From: Haberlea rhodopensis
Taxonomy: Eukaryota; Streptophyta; Magnoliopsida; Lamiales; Gesneriaceae
Length of the DNA stretch: 64,000 nucleotides
Direction of reading: 5' to 3'
Assembly (NCBI GenBank): GCA_907163345.1
Contig: CAJQUN010000522.1
Coordinates: 248,001-312,000 of the forward strand
Part shown: in pieces, positions 33,739 to 48,044 of the stretch
Layout of the letters: every line of letters begins with the position of its first letter
Position numbering within the stretch: position 1 is the stretch's first letter
The notes under the pieces: generated by a model
Seen by the model: only the letters and a program-made list of their open reading frames with translations
Databases searched by the model: none
Told to the model about the DNA's origin: nothing
Translations under genes and position numbers: made by a program

Positions 33739-36700
33739 TCAAGTACAGGTAGCTTGTACAGCCAAACTCTTTGTAACATTTGGACAAGGGTCACCAAGAT
33801 TCTTCACAGAGACTTCAATACTGCATCTTGGTTTTCCAACGCAAGCCTGTATACATATGTCATGACAATTGAGAAAGAAACATCTTAATTTGGACACAAG
33901 TGTTACTCCGAAAACTCAAAATTCAGGAACAAACAAAACCTTGTGGACGACACGCCTAGCCCGTCTGCTCCTGCAACGACCTTGTGTAAAGGTTCCGCAG
34001 GATCCATGAGGATTTCCAAAGCTAACGAATTGGAGTTCCGATATGACTTGGTTAGGTGAGGGGCACTCTAGAGATAGTGTTGGCACACTGTTATTAGAAC
34101 TGATTAGAGCTCCACGAATCAATGGGGGCAGGGAAATTTTCGGAAACTCGTGCACATATGCGTCCTATCTCTCTTGTAGCCAAAGATACACGTGTCGGAT
34201 CGCCACCAATTTCTTCCAACATCACCAAGACGTTTCCACTTGGTTTGAGCCATGAACGAGGGACATGATAACTGCAAGATTATACTCAGCCGATATGAAT
34301 GTATGTAGTATTCGAAAGAACTTTGTAGTAGTGCAGAACCTTCATATACTCACTACTGCTGAGTTGGTTTTCCACAATCTGCCAGACATTTGTTATTGTC
34401 ATAAGCTCCTCTATAGTTGCAAGTGCTTGTACACTTGCCGTTTACATCAGCAATATTGGCTGGCCACTAACGTCCAATGCTCTGTCCATTTATCCAGGCC
34501 TGCCCCTTTTGCATTCCCCTGAACTCCATCGCAACAGGACTATTTCCAGGGGGAGCAGAAAAAGTCGTCTAGATAAAAAAAGCAGAAGATATCAGCTCAT
34601 ATTTTCTTGGATAACATGGCTGGCAGAATAATTTGAATCTAAAGCTGGAAAACTATAAGTGAAAAGCATGCCAGAGAGAGATATCAAGTGTCCTGATTAT
34701 TTTTTGCTTCACAGAAGGTAATTAAAGCACATCTTATAGTGTTGTATAAGAAACCAATTGTTCGTGCGAAGCCCTTGTGAACACTATCTCTAGGAGTTAC
34801 TGCATGTCGTGATTCAACATTCAGAACCCCAGACAGAGAACGTGTTCACAAGGGCTTAGACAAAGAAAATGAGAATGCAATGCTATTACCTTGTACCAAG
34901 TCAGAGGAGTATACTTGGGCAAAGCAGGCTTGGACAACCAAAGTGGGGAACTTCCTGTAGATAGGCCCGATTCTTCCCCTTTCAAACCAATCTGGTGAGG
35001 CATATTTCATGGTGAGAAAGTTTATTATGGTGAAAAGCTATAAATCTATTAAATGGTTTATAAATATTTTTTTCAGTACATATACAGTTCAACAATAATC
35101 TCCAGTTGGAGCAAGTTTCATCACAGTGTATGGTGTGTTACAAAGTTTAGACCAATAACCTGATACGTCCAAGATTCCGAGGAGAGGTCAATGGTTGAAC
35201 CATTGCTTAAACCTTTCAACTGAACTGGACCAGTAATTCCTGCTCCCGATAAATCAAAGAAAGCTCCATAGTTCTGGATCAGGAAGGGAATTGTTTAATA
35301 AAATAATTCTTGATCTAGAAGAGAGTATTCAAGTGTTGAGTTCAAAATGTGTAGAACCTTTAATCCTACGGTCACACTCAAGAGGTCAATCCTGTTAGTT
35401 CCAGGTTCGAGGGTCACAGGAACCTCTATGGAAGCCTTATTGTTACTATTGCGACCTTTTCCACTCCCTGCAAACACCCAATCCAGAAGCAAGCTAAGTA
35501 CATAGAATGAAACTTTAAATGAGAAGGAAAAGAGGATCTAAGACTTCTTCTGTTGGTAGGAATTGTTTTCTCATACCTATGCGCCTTCCATTGACAAAAG
35601 CATGAAGCACGTGACCAAGTGAATCAATATGTAATAGAATCTGAGAGCCATCTCGAAGCAAAGGGTCATTCGGATTTATTTGGGTGCTGGAAACGGAATA
35701 TTGAATGTAAAAAAAGTAACAAGCGAGAAAATCTGTTTAAAAGTTGTTTTTTTTTTCAGGCAAAACGTAATAAAATATAAATAAGTACCAGAGGTACTAG
35801 AATAGTCATACAAAACAACTAAAAACATAACCACAATGAACTCGTACGAATCCTATCCTTGACCAGAACTACGAATAGCTAATAAACAAATTAAAGGCTC
35901 TTGTCTCCAATCCCAATACGAGTTCCCCAATCTATGATGTCCTCTATTACTAATCCAAAACCATGATCTAAAAATGATTAATTCTAACAGATCTCCCTTG
36001 ATATCGTCAGCTCCTCTGAAAATAAGATTATCTCTGTTTAAAAGTTGTGATCAATCTTTTTACCTTAAAGAATACCAAAGGTAATCACTTTTATCAGAGG
36101 TAGTATTAATCTGCTCCACCAACCCAAGTAACTCAAAAGCACTGTTACTTGACTTGCCAACAGGTTCCCAGAACCAACTCCAACCTGAGAGGGATGCACT
36201 GGTTGTGGTACTATTTTGTGGCAATTGGCGAACAAACTTTGTTGCGGCTGTTACAGAATTAACCTGTAATTCATAACAGTAAACAATTAGTGAAGGAGTT
36301 TGTGTTGATATATTCGCCAGGTAATCTTGCGGTGAGCGAGTATAATTCAAAGGTATCTCTACAAATTCAAAACATCTGAAAAACGGATCTTAATTTCACA
36401 ACATGTGTTGGATTAGGTACAGTTATTCCCCTTTCAACTTAGGGTTGTTTGCTGGCCACCAGAACTTTGAATTTTTGCATTTAAATCCAAAACCTTCATA
36501 TTTGCATCTATATATTCTAAACCCGTTTATCTTGACTGATTATATGAACATGTTAAATCACCCATAGATTTACGTATGTCATAAGATTGTGCAGATGTTT
36601 ACAATAGAATTGATAAACTGCGAGGAGTAAAGAATATGAAATCCATGTGTAACAAGTAGGATCAACACAGTTTAACAATGCAGACACAACATAAAGGTCT

Positions 36701-39366
36701 ATGAGGCGAACCTTCGCGGTATTGTATGCTACATTCTTGCAGTCTGGTAAGATGCTAACAGACCAAGCAGGCAAGTCATAATAATTGCCGTTAAAGTACA
36801 GAGTTTGATCTTTCTGGTAGTCCATATTGGCTAGAAAGCAGCACATTCCCCTGATTCAGTTTTATAGATAGTGGCCTGAAACATTAAAAAGTCGAGGTTC
36901 AAAACAACATAAACACAATAAAATGAGATAAGCTTGCGAATAAGGCATGCATAGTAAAATAATGTATCATTTGAGTGCATTAGAATCATAAAACAATAAG
37001 CTAATGCTCAGGACATTGAATTATATGGACCAGGAAAATAATCTACCCCATTGTTCATCGTGCGTAAATTTTAAAATTTAAAGCTGAATAGCAGATCTTA
37101 TCAAGGCCCACAAAATTTGTCTAAATTTATACTTTGCTCCGAGTTAATATCATTCTTTTGTGCAACGGAAGACATTAAATCAAAGTGCAAATTTGAACTA
37201 CACACTTAAACTACATCCATCGGAGAAACCTAAGTTTGCAGTAAATGTTCAAGTAAAGATCTATACAGCCCAAAGATAAACGTTTAAAGCAAGGAACTCC
37301 CTTGAGCTGAATTATGAATATTGACAGAGCACAACCACATGTCCAAAAAATTAATAGACTATAAAGTTGAAGTTCTACCTCTGAACTTGATCCGAGAGAA
37401 GTAGTGATTCTGTCTGCCTCCACCATTGCCTCTTCACAAAGTTTAATGGCCTTGTGTAGATCTCTCAAGTGACCCCACTTAGGCTGCCTCAGGAGTCCTG
37501 AGATAGAAATGGAGAAAACTTTCAAATCCCTCAGCACTTAAAATAGAAGGATTTCAAGGATATTAGGATCATTCTAATTTGACATTAAGCCATTAAACTA
37601 TTAATGAACAGTAAATAGTTTAAAAGGTTGTAAAATTTGATAACTTTATCACGGAGAATGTCAAGTTTATGTTTGAAAATTTAGATACTTATACGAATGA
37701 TGCTTTGTTCACATACAAGCAACACTTGCAATTTTAATGTAGCGGATAGTAATTAATGTGAAAGGCATACCATACTCATCAATAGGAGCATCATAATCAT
37801 AGGTTGTACTGATGAATGGTCCACCAGAAGTTCGGCCAAAGTTAGTTCCACCATGGTACTGCAGAAATGAAACCGAAATTGGCAAGAAAGTTCTTATGAT
37901 CACAACTAAACAAATCAGAAATACCATGTAATAGTTGACTAATGTTCCATTTAGCTGATAAAAACGTGCAGCAGCAAAAGCAACGTCTTCCGCAGGTCTG
38001 TATGGAACAGGGTCACCCCATGAAGTGAACCTAATATACGGACAATGCAGACCAATGAATAATCATCAGCAACCAGATATCAAGATCTGGGCACAAATGT
38101 AGGCCAACTTAACATAAAATATGCATCTCAAGGGATTGACAAGTTACCATCCACTCCAGAGCTCTGTCCAAAATTTTGGCTTCTGATCAGAATTTGGAGA
38201 AAATTGGTCACAGTAAAGCCATTGCAAGTGTTTATCTGCATGACAGAAAAAAAAAACAATAGCAAGGGTTAATTTGGCTGATGACTCGAATATTTCCGCA
38301 ACAAGTTGGCTGACGTCGATTATCCTGAGTTGCCAAAAATTTATTGGCGTCGATAAGATACATCTATTTTGCAGTAAGACATCATCACCTTATAAGTGGG
38401 AGGATGTAACGAGGAGAGGCTTAGTGTGAATATAACCACCGGAGCAGCAAAAAGATCAAGAAATTACCATAGATTGAGGGGCATTATTTTGCTGACACAT
38501 CACCCATGGAACCCCAACATTCATGGATGTAGCCATTTGTGCTACCCATTCAATGTAACTTTTGGCTTTTGGACCGTACTCCCAATCAATGTTGCCATAT
38601 TCGTTCTCAATCTGCCATGTGAGATTCATTAAATTCCTCAAAACAAAACCATAACCAGGAATCTAATAGCACCATTTCTTTCAGTAATAAACATTTTGTT
38701 TTGTATCAACTTTTTTCAGTAATACCTGAGACAAAATAATGGGTCCTCCTTGGGATGCATAGAGATTTTCTAGCTTCATCAAGTTCACAATCTTGGTCAC
38801 AAATCGCTTCATTTCCGCCTAAAACAAAAATATTCACCCAATGAGCATTTATAAACAATAATGGAAATGAAGCTCGGAAATTCTCGAAATCGAATAAGGG
38901 ACAAAAAAAAACCTTGTACGGCTCGTTGTCCGTTCGAAGCTGAATCCCGGGAATAAAATGCAACCAAAGAGGGAATCCACTGTGTATTAAACCATAAAAA
39001 CATAAGCAAACGATCTCCCATTTTCATGACAAGCAACATAAATCGATCAACAGAATTATAATCGAAGAATAAAAGATTGGAGTGCTTACCCATAATTCCA
39101 TTCAGCGCAAACATAAGGTCCGATTCGGAGATGAACATATAAACCAGCTTCAGCAACTAATTTTATGAACTATACCAAATCTTTTCTCCCAGTAAAATCA
39201 TACTGCAAATTTTTGGTTACGACTTAGTATTATAACTAACAAAATTCCTTCTCATTCAATTTTTTTGCTCAAAATCAAATGAATAGTGAGTGAACTATGA
39301 AACCAAGAGCCACCGGTCATGAACTTCTCATAAGGTGATTGATAAATAAAAGTAATAATATTTATT

Positions 39367-39665
39367 ACTTTTAATAACCGAATATAGTCCCACGAAAATT
39401 ATTTTTAATAAAAAATAATCTCACATAAATTATTTTTAATCAAAAATAGTATCACATAAATAATTTTAACAAATTTAGTCTCACAGAAATTAATTTTTAA
39501 CAAAAGTGATCTCATAATTGAATAGTAGGGTTAATTAAAAACAAAAGTTCGGGACTAGTATTTGTTAAAAACAAACGTTTGAGACTAAAAACAATTTTCA
39601 GTACATTACATTTGATTAGTCCCAAAAGTTTGGGACATAAACCCTTATTCTTTGATACCATTTTT
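39367..39665. repeat. MITE-family fragment in BGAL intron 2
   Basis: AT-rich sequence with the words AATATAGTCCCA, AAATTTAGTCTCAC and AAAAGTGATCTCATAATTGAA. The same words in the same order occur at 41710-42062, 54735-55060 and 56461-56831. The ends are degenerate here. Confidence 0.6.
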
Positions 39666-40230
39666 GAAATTTTTTCGTTTTTAATTATGATAATAAAAAA
39701 TAATATAATACCAAACACATCAAAATATTTAAATTCGATTATCTTATTTTATCCAAATATTTAAATAACTTGCTATGAAAATAAGAACTTACAAAGCTCT
39801 CAAAAACATATCATTATTATATATTATAAGAACTTATAAACCTTTTAAAAAAAATTAAGTGAACACCCTTTGAAAATTATAAATTCAGTTTTCCAATTTA
39901 TTTTTAATATAAATTTATAGAAAATATAAATTGATAATTTTACCTGGCCTCGCACTTGTTCATGCATGTCCCAGAAAACGTAGGTCTCAATAATGTCCAA
40001 ACCACCCTCCTTCGATTTCTTTATCAAATCTGGCCACATCTAAAATTTGTGCATGCATGCAAATTTACTCACAAGATAAAACTTATACAATAAAACATCA
40101 TGTTTGGTACACTTGATTAATATATGATAATCCATTATTTTTAACTACTCATCTCATCACATGTACACACGCATTTATACGAGTTTTCTCTATATTGTTT
40201 GGGTAAATTGTTAAAATTCTCACTATATAT

Positions 40231-40500
40231 CGGAAAATTATATTTCTTTTCTCATATATTTGTCTATTTACGATTATAGTCATATATGTTCTCAAAATTA
40301 GATTTTAGTCATGTATCTTTAAATTTTTAGTAATTTTATGTTTTTGTTTCGTAACTTTAGTAATTTTTTTATGGGACTTCACATGTCGGCGCTACACCAA
40401 CACCACATAGATAAAAGGACTAAAATTGCTGAAAGACAAAGATAACGGACTAAGATTCAAATTTAACAACATAGAGGACCAAAATATTATAATTTTCCCG
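40231..40500. repeat. Inverted-repeat (MITE-like) element in BGAL intron 1
   Basis: The ends CGGAAAATTATATTT and (complement) CGGGAAAATTATAATATT are imperfect inverted repeats. The body carries TTTTAGTC words on the left and GGACTAAAAT words on the right. Class not assigned. Confidence 0.5.
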
Positions 40501-40813
40501 TAAAAAAAACTTCTATATTTTTAAATTTATTGCTGAAACCTACTTTAATAACTTTAATTTTTTATATGATTTCATGTATATATATATGTGCTTAAAATAT
40601 ATGTATCACAAATTAGCACATTAAATTTATCCAATATCTATATATACACACACTTACCTCTGGAGTGCTGCGTGGATAATGAATGGAACCATAAACCAAA
40701 ACCCTACGCTTCCCATCGATCACCAGCCCCCGCCGATCGTATGTCACGTCCACAGCTATACATAGCGACACCATTGCGGCCAAAACGAGGGACATGATCG
40801 GCACCCGCGACAT

Positions 40814-42552
40814 ATTGCTGTCTATTTTGAATACTTATATTATATATTACAATTTATTTACAATTTTTTTTAAAAAAAAAATGTAATATAATCGTTTTGC
40901 CTATATGCCTTTTGAGATATATATATATATATACACGACCCAACCGGCAGACAAAACGGATTGCTTACTTAGGATGACATGAATATGTCTTGAGGTGTGG
41001 TTTATATAGGAATTTTGGGAGTGAATTTCTCTCAATGTTTGGTCTATATTTTGTTTTCCTCTCTTTAATTTATCTAACACACGTTAAATGACTGTTTCTT
41101 GAGAAAGATACGTAGATATACTTATATTTATCCCTTGTATTTCTATAAATAAAATATCTTATCCAAAAAAAAATAAAAAATTTGTGGTTGTGGTTATGTC
41201 ATTGATTTACCCGGAAAACGATTGTATGGACCCGATATGAGTTCCATCTACGGACAGCTCAATATGATTAGTCTATAATGTTTGGTATGTTAGTTTATGT
41301 ATTATTTTTTTATCTGAAAGGTATTGTATTCTAATATCGAGTTGATGTATAAATGTGACTCAAACAGGGTGCATATAAGTATTTCCCAATTTCCGTGAGT
41401 CGATCTTCGGAGTCGGTAGATATAAACTCTTGAATGATATATGAGTAAGCTTGTGTCTACACTGTGTATGGAGAAACTAAATTTGGTGTATAATATTTTT
41501 TGGTGGCAAGTAATTTTTGTGTAAATAATTTAGAGATTAAAATTAAGAGATATAAAGACGATTTCATAAAAAAATTGATAATTAATTAAAAAACTTGTTT
41601 AAGTAAGATAATGTTTGTTATTTTAAAATTTATTTTGTTTTGTAATATTTTTTTATTTTTTTAGATCAGAGGTGAATTATGAATTCGCCTAACACCACAT
41701 ATATTATCTAGGGTAAATTTAAAAATGATCTCATAAAATAAGGATCTTTGTAATACTAGTCCCAAATTTTTAGGATTATTCAAATATAGTCGCATGTAAT
41801 TATTTTTAATCAAAATAGTCCCAAACTTTTGGTTTTAGTCAATACTAGTTACAAACTTTGTTTTTAATCAAAAGTCTCAAAGATCCTATTCAATTATGAG
41901 ATCACTTTTGTTAAAAATCAATTTCAGTGAGACTAAATTTCTTAAAAACGTGGGACTATTTTGAATAAAAATTATTCCTTAGGACTATATTTGATTACTC
42001 TAAAAGTTTGCAGCTATTGAAAAAAAGTCATATTCTATGATACCATTTTTTTAAATTTACTATATTATCTAATATAATATAATTTAGATAGTATTGATAT
42101 AGTATCAATTAATTACTCTATATAAATAAAATATAAATGGTGGAAGCAATTTATATATAAAAAAACTCTAATATTAAATTGTAATATATCTTAAACATTC
42201 TAATTTGTGTTGTCGATGGATAATAACGATTTTGAAATAATTAATTGGCATGGTTAATTGATATCAATAGGTTGGATTTGTTTTTATTTTTATTCTATAA
42301 TATAATAAATATATCTATTAATACTTGAATTTTCACTTTTAAAACTTGAGTCAATGGTCTGAAATTCCACTATATATTTCAAAATTTTCTGAATTGAATT
42401 GAATTGAAGTTATGCAAGATGGAGGGTTTATGCAATATATATACATATATATAGATATATAATGTTATTAATATCATTGTTATGTAATCAGGTGAAAAAT
42501 GTAAGAAATCTTTGGGCAGACTAAGATTATCAAACCATCCAAGGATCCAAAC
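40814..42552. other. Upstream region of BGAL
   Basis: An AT-rich intergenic stretch contains an AT microsatellite at 40918-40933 and a MITE at 41710-42062. No gene is seen. The BGAL promoter presumably lies in the first few hundred bases, but I cannot identify a TATA box with confidence. Confidence 0.5.
41710..42062. mobile_element. hAT-type MITE with 8-bp duplication
   Basis: It begins AGGGTAAATTT and ends AAATTTACTA, an inverted repeat with a decayed right end. It is flanked by TATTATCT on both sides (41702-41709 and 42063-42070). An 8-bp duplication is typical of hAT elements. It shares internal words with the copies at 54735 and 56461. Confidence 0.75.
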
Positions 42553-42999
42553 TGTAAGGAATCCAACACACAAGTGCGCAGCAGAAATAAAACAATTGGA
42601 TTCCCAACCATGGACCTATACGGGTGTTCATATCGGGTGTCAAGAGTTATACCTTTGAAGCGTGTTTGAGCAGAATCCTCCTTGCAGCAAGACGTCCAAC
42701 GTGTTCCTCGAGTCAGGAGCAAAGATGGTGCACCTCTGCCTCTACGGTATCCACGATCAAATCGACAAAGGATGTTGAATAACAAATTGCTAGAGTTGTT
42801 ATTCAACATAGAAGGGGACGAGCTACACATTGACGTGCGGCTGCTAGGTTTTGGGTTTTAGTTAATTCAAAACTAACTTCTAACCTCTACGTAAACCTAA
42901 TACTCTTGTATATATAGGCGCCGATTATCATTAAGCTTAGGTTTTCTCAAAACCACATCAAAGCCCATTATAATCAATTACCCATATATATATATAGCA

Positions 43000-43054
<55 letters not shown>

Positions 43055-44081
43055 AATATATATATATATGTTCGGTCCTTACAATAATATCATATATTAT
43101 TATTATATGATTATGACTCTTCCTAATCAACTTAATCCATCCAATGAATTATATTTCCCTTTATCGATTTAATCTTTTGTGTGACCCGTTAGGATCTTGC
43201 AACGTTGGCAGTGACATAAAATCTAATTTTATGTCACAAGCAATGAGCGGTATCTAGCAACACATCAAGGCTACCCAAGTTGCAAGAATGCCATTGACTC
43301 GACATAACATGTGGACTGTGATAATATTAACCATGTAACTTAATCCCTTTGTCCTATGTGTTTAGATTGAACACGAGTCATGGAATAGTCATACTCGTAT
43401 ATTCAATCTTTATTTCTTGATCCCCAAGTAGAACTAGAATAAACGAATAAGCTCGATATCACATATCAACTCATTCGAGCATGGCCATGCATTTTAGTCT
43501 TACTTGATCAAGGGCCCAAACACTTCTCCTGTTATATAGGATGGACAAATCCTATCTTGATCAATCAACATCCCTCTACATAATTCGTATGTATCCAATA
43601 GTTGCCTTTATAGTATACCCTGTTACAGGTAACGTTTGACAATATCAAGATACATAACTCCTTATGTTGGGATCTCTGATGATCTCAAGTCGTAAGGATT
43701 ACATACATTATTATCACTATGAGAATTGCTTATGACACTCATATAACTATCCATGTAGCATTCTCATGGTGGGTCTGTCCAGTACATTGTTCTCTAACAT
43801 GTACCCATGTGTTGATTTGATATCTCATATCCATGAACAATTCATCAATCAAAACATACTAGTCTCAATGTATTATCATTATCCTTATTTATGATAATAC
43901 TTGAATAGGGACAATCTTTAAGAATAATACAATATTATTCTAAGGACAGTAACTTATATATCTATTCATATTGCACAGATATTCGAATAATATATAATAA
44001 TGATTTGCCATTTATAAAATCATAATACATTGTATGTCATAAACAATCATCTAATGACTTGTCTTAGGGCATATCCCAACA
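42553..44081 (-). repeat. Copia 3' LTR (1529 bp)
   Basis: On the + strand it runs TGTAAGGAATCC to ATCCCAACA. It contains a long AT dinucleotide run at about 42983-43070. The ORF at 42480-42830 lies mostly inside it and recurs in the other LTR, and is not a gene. Confidence 0.93.
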
Positions 44082-44097
44082 AATCTCCCACTTGCAC
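44082..44097 (-). other. Polypurine tract of copia element
   Basis: On the minus strand GTGCAAGTGGGAGATT directly precedes the 3' LTR. Confidence 0.75.
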
Positions 44098-46274
44098 TAA
44101 GACCAATCAGACATATACTTAATGCCTAGAGATCTAGTATGACGATCATGCTTCTGCTGTGACAGTGGCTTCGTCAATGTGTCAGATACATTATCATCTG
44201 TTGGTACTTTGCATATCTTTACATCTCCTCTTTCAACAATTTCTCGAATGAAATGAAAGCGCCGAAGTACGTACTTGGATCTTTGGTGAGATCTAGGTTC
44301 CTTAGCCAATGCAATGGCTCCATTGCTGTCACAATAGAGTTCAATCGGATCTAGAATGCTAGGCATCCAGAAATGAACTTCTTGATCCAAACAGCTTCCT
44401 TTGCTGCATCTGAGGCAGCAATGTATTCAGCTTATGTTGCAGAATCGGCTACTGTTTCTTGCTTTGAACTCTTCCAGCTCACAACACCTCCATTTAGGCA
44501 ATACACATATCCTGATTGCGATCGAAAATCATCCTTGTCGGTTTGAAAGCTTGCATCAGTGTAACCCATTACATTGAGCTCTTCCTCACCTCCATAAATC
44601 AAGAATGTATCCTTAGTTCTTCTCAAGTACTTCAGGATATTCTTGACTGCAATCCAGTGACATTCACCTTGATCAACTTGATACCTGCTTGTCATGCTCA
44701 AAGCATACGATACATCGAGACGAGTACATATCATGGCATACATGATAGATCCAATAGCAGATGCATATGGAATCTTACTCATGCGTTGTCTCTCATCTGG
44801 TGTTGAAGGACATTGTTCCTTCGAGAGATATATTCCATGTGTCATAGGCACGAATCCTTTCTTTGATTCTTGCATGCTAAACCGTTTTAGCACTTTGTCT
44901 ATGTATGTACTTTGACTTAGGCCAAGTAATTTTCTTGATCTATCTCTATAGATCTTGATACCTAATACATAGGTGGCTTCACCCAAGTCTTTCATCGAAA
45001 AGCAATTCTCTAGCCAAATCTTTACAGATTGTAAGGCAGTGATATCATTCTCAATGAGAAGTATGTCATCTACATACAACACTAGGAAGATAACTATGCT
45101 CACTGACCTTCTTGTAGACACAAGGTTCATCTACGTTTTTGATGAAACCATACACTTTGATTGCATCATCAAAACGAAGATTCCAACTCCGAGAAGCTTG
45201 CTTCAATCCATAAATGGATCGTTGTAGCTTGCATATCTTTCCAGCATCCTTTGTATCGACAAAACCCTCAGGCTGTGTCATGTACACATCCTCAAGTAGA
45301 TTTTCATTAAGGAAAGCTGTTTTGACATCCATCTGCCATATTTCATAATCATGAAATGCAGCTATTGCAAGTAAGATCCTAATGGATTTAACCATGGCAA
45401 CTGGTGAAAAAGTTTCATCATAGTCAATACCATGAATTTGTTTGAAACCTTTAGCAACCAGTCGACCTTTATAGGTTTGTACATTACCATCCATGTCGGT
45501 CTTTTTCTTGAAAATCCATTTGCACCCTATGGGTCTCACCCCTTCAGGTGGGTCAACCAAAGTCCATACTTGGTTTGCATACATGGATTCCATCTCAGAT
45601 TTCATGGTCTCTTGCCATTTCTCAGAATCAGTGCCCATTATAGCTTGTTGATAAGATGATGGCTCATCCTCATCAATAAGTAGTAAGTCACCTTGTTGAG
45701 TCACAAGAAATCCATATCTCTGTGGCTCCCGGTGTTCTCTTACAAACCTACGCTGGGCTTGTGTCTCTTGAGCAGGCACTTTATCCACAACAGCTTGTGG
45801 TGTCTGCTCTGTTATCATCTCAATATCATGTTCAATGTTTTCTTGTGGTTGAACTTCACTAAGTTCTATTTGTCTCCCACTGGTTTTTCTAGAAATAAAT
45901 TCTCTTTCAAGAAAGACACCAGTCCGAGCAACAACCACTTTGTTCTCGGTGGGATAATAGAAATAGTATCCTTTCGTTTCCTTAGGATACCCCACAAATA
46001 AACACTTATCAGATTTGGGTCCAAGTTTGTTAGAGGCGTGACGTCTCACGAAAGCCTCACTTCCCCAAATCTTCATAAAAGACATACTAGGACGCTTCCC
46101 AGTCCATATCTCATATGGTGTCTTTTCCACTGATTTAGATGGAACACGGTTCAGTATAAATATTGATGTTTCTAAAGCATGTCCCCAAAAGGATATCGGA
46201 AGATCTGCATGACTCATCATTGATCGAACCATGTCCAACAAGGTTCGATTCCTCCTTTCGGATACACCATTCCA
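44097..46274 (-). pseudogene. Copia integrase end, reverse transcriptase, RNase H (broken)
   Basis: In frame with the gag-integrase ORF after the TAA at 46275-46277. It starts with WNGVSERRN at the end of the integrase core, then LDMVRSMM. RT follows at about 45100-45600 (VWTLVDPPEGVRPIGCKWI, QMDVKTAFLN, GLKQASRSWN). A one-base shift near 45090-45100 moves the frame just before the catalytic LVLYVDDILL. RNase H follows (TDASFQ, ELYCDSNGAIALAKEP, HFIREIV), interrupted by TAA 44432-44434 and another shift near 44345-44390. The product would copy and integrate the element, but this copy cannot make it whole. Confidence 0.92.
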
Positions 46275-48044
46275 TTATGGAGTATACGGAGGAGTGAGTT
46301 GTGGGACTATCCCACACTCCTTTAGATAGTCTTGGCTTAGGTATTCACCTCCTCGATCTGATCGAAGGATTTTGATACTTTTACCAAGTTGGTTTTGTAC
46401 TTCATTCTTGAAATCCTTGAACTTTTCAAAGGTTTCATGTGTATGTTTCATTAGGTACACATACCCATATCTACTGAAGTCATCAATAAATGTAACGAAG
46501 TATTGAAAACCACCTCTAGCATGTGTGCTTATTGGTCCACATACATCACTATGTATGAGACTCAATAAATCATTTGTCCTTTCAACATGTCCCTTGAAAG
46601 GAGCTTTAGTCATCTTGCCCATTAAACAAGATTCACATGTTTCATATGATTCAAAATCAAATGAATCCAATACTCCATCCTTATGAAGTTTTGATATGCG
46701 GTTCTCGTTTATATGGCCCAAGCGACAATGCCAGAGATAAGTTGGATTAGAATCATTATTCTTAATCCTTTTAGTATTTATGTTATAGATAGGCATATCA
46801 AGATTTAATACATAAAGACCATTAATCATTTGTGCACTAGCATAAAACATATCATTTAAATAAATGGAACAACAATTGTTCTTTATAATAAATGAATATT
46901 CAAACTTGTCCAAACAAGAAATAGAGATAATGTTTTTAGTAATCGAAGGCACAAAGTAACAGTCTTTTAAATCTAAAGATAAACCGGAAGGCAAAGATAA
47001 TGAATAATCTCCTATAGCTAATGCAGCAACTCTTGCTCCATTTCCCACTCGGAGATCTACTTCGCCTTTTGCCAATGTCCTACTCCTTTTAAGATCCTGC
47101 ACATTAACACAAATGTAAGATCCACATCCAGTATCTAATACCAATGATGATGAAGTAGATAAATTGACTTCTATAACAAAAATACCTGAAGTGGAAGTCA
47201 CACTTCCCTTTGTCTTCTTAAGATCCTCCAGATAAACTTTGCAATTTCTTTTCCAATGACCGGTCTCACCGCAATGGAAACAGTTCCCCTCTTTTACCAC
47301 TCCTCCCTTTGGCTTTAGTGCAGAAGCATGTGGCTTAGACTTAACAAGGACCTTCTTGTTCTTCTTGAAGCTTTTAGCTTTAGTTTTTCCTTTGCTCTTA
47401 TTCACAATAAGAACATTTGTAGGCTTAGACTTCTTGCTATTTGCTTCAAAAGTTCTAAGCATGCCAAGTAACTGTGGTAGAGTCTTTTCAATTTCAATCA
47501 TATTGTAATTCAAGACAAATTGACTGAAGCTTTCAGGCAACGATTGCAAGATCACGTCAGTGGCCAACTCTTGGTCCAAAGGAAAACCCAGCTTCTCCAG
47601 ATTCTCAATATACCCAATCATCTTGAGTACATGAGTTCCAACTAGACTTCCTTCTACCATTCTACACTGGAATAACGCTTTAGAGACGTCATACCTCTCT
47701 TGTCTTGCTTGTTGTTGGTACAGTTGCTTTAGATGCTCGATCATATCGAACGCCTCCATTTCCTCATGTTGCTTCTGAAGCTCAGAGTTCATGGTGGCAA
47801 GCATAAGGCACCCAACATCAAGTGCGTCATTTTGATGCTTCTTGTAAGCATCCTTATCGACTTTCGCTGCCGTGACGGGAGGTTCCTCAAAAGGTACGGG
47901 TTCCTCTAGGACATATTGTTTTTTCTCTTGTTTGAGGACTATCCTCAAATTCCTATACCAGTCTAGGAAATTTGTCCCCTTTAATTTGTCCTTCTCAAGG
48001 ACCGATCGCAATGATAGTGTGCTTGAAACTTTGTTGGTTGCCAT
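46275..48044 (-). pseudogene. Copia gag, protease and integrase N-terminal part (truncated by stop)
   Basis: 589 codons from ATG 48044 (MATNKVSSTLSLRSVL). Residues 1-200 are a copia-type gag with FLDWYRNLRIVLKQEKK. A CCHC knuckle CFHCGETGHWKRNC follows near residues 256-269, then the protease active site LVLDTGCGSYI near 300. The GAG-pre-integrase HHCC region (LWHCRLGHI...CESCLMGK) and the integrase core (LIHSDVCGPI, FVTFIDDFSRYGYV, LRSDRGGEYLS) come next. The frame ends at TAA 46275-46277, where a coding CAA is likely in the ancestor. Gag and protease could still be produced from this ORF. Confidence 0.92.

Larger units (their letters stand above)
33739..40813 (-). pseudogene. BGAL8: BGAL8-like GH35 beta-galactosidase, at least four lesions
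   Basis: Nineteen exons can be read, all GT-AG: 40813-40658, 40039-39944, 39202-39090, 38979-38913, 38818-38726, 38611-38468, 38235-38148, 38030-37925, 37858-37771, 37497-37379, 36875-36712, 36263-36064, 35686-35577, 35467-35358, 35273-35160, 34991-34890, 34568-34354, 34271-33940, 33846-33739. The protein would have a signal peptide, the GH35 barrel with acid/base site LSQIENEYG and nucleophile region FWTELWSGW, beta-sandwich domains and a C-terminal galactose-binding lectin domain, as in secreted wall enzymes that release galactose. Lesions: a missing T in a TTTT run at 38215-38217 (exon 7), the same kind of loss at 36835-36837 (exon 11), TAG for the Tyr of the GRYWP motif at 34467-34469 (exon 17), and a net +1 shift near 34095-34125 (exon 18). 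Splice sites and other residues are well kept, so inactivation is recent, or part is sequencing error. Confidence 0.88.

Noticed and set aside
38148..38235. Alternative splice sites that would rescue the exon 7 frameshift of BGAL
   Set aside because: There is no other AG close to the acceptor or GT close to the exon 6 donor that restores frame while keeping the conserved INTCNGF stretch.
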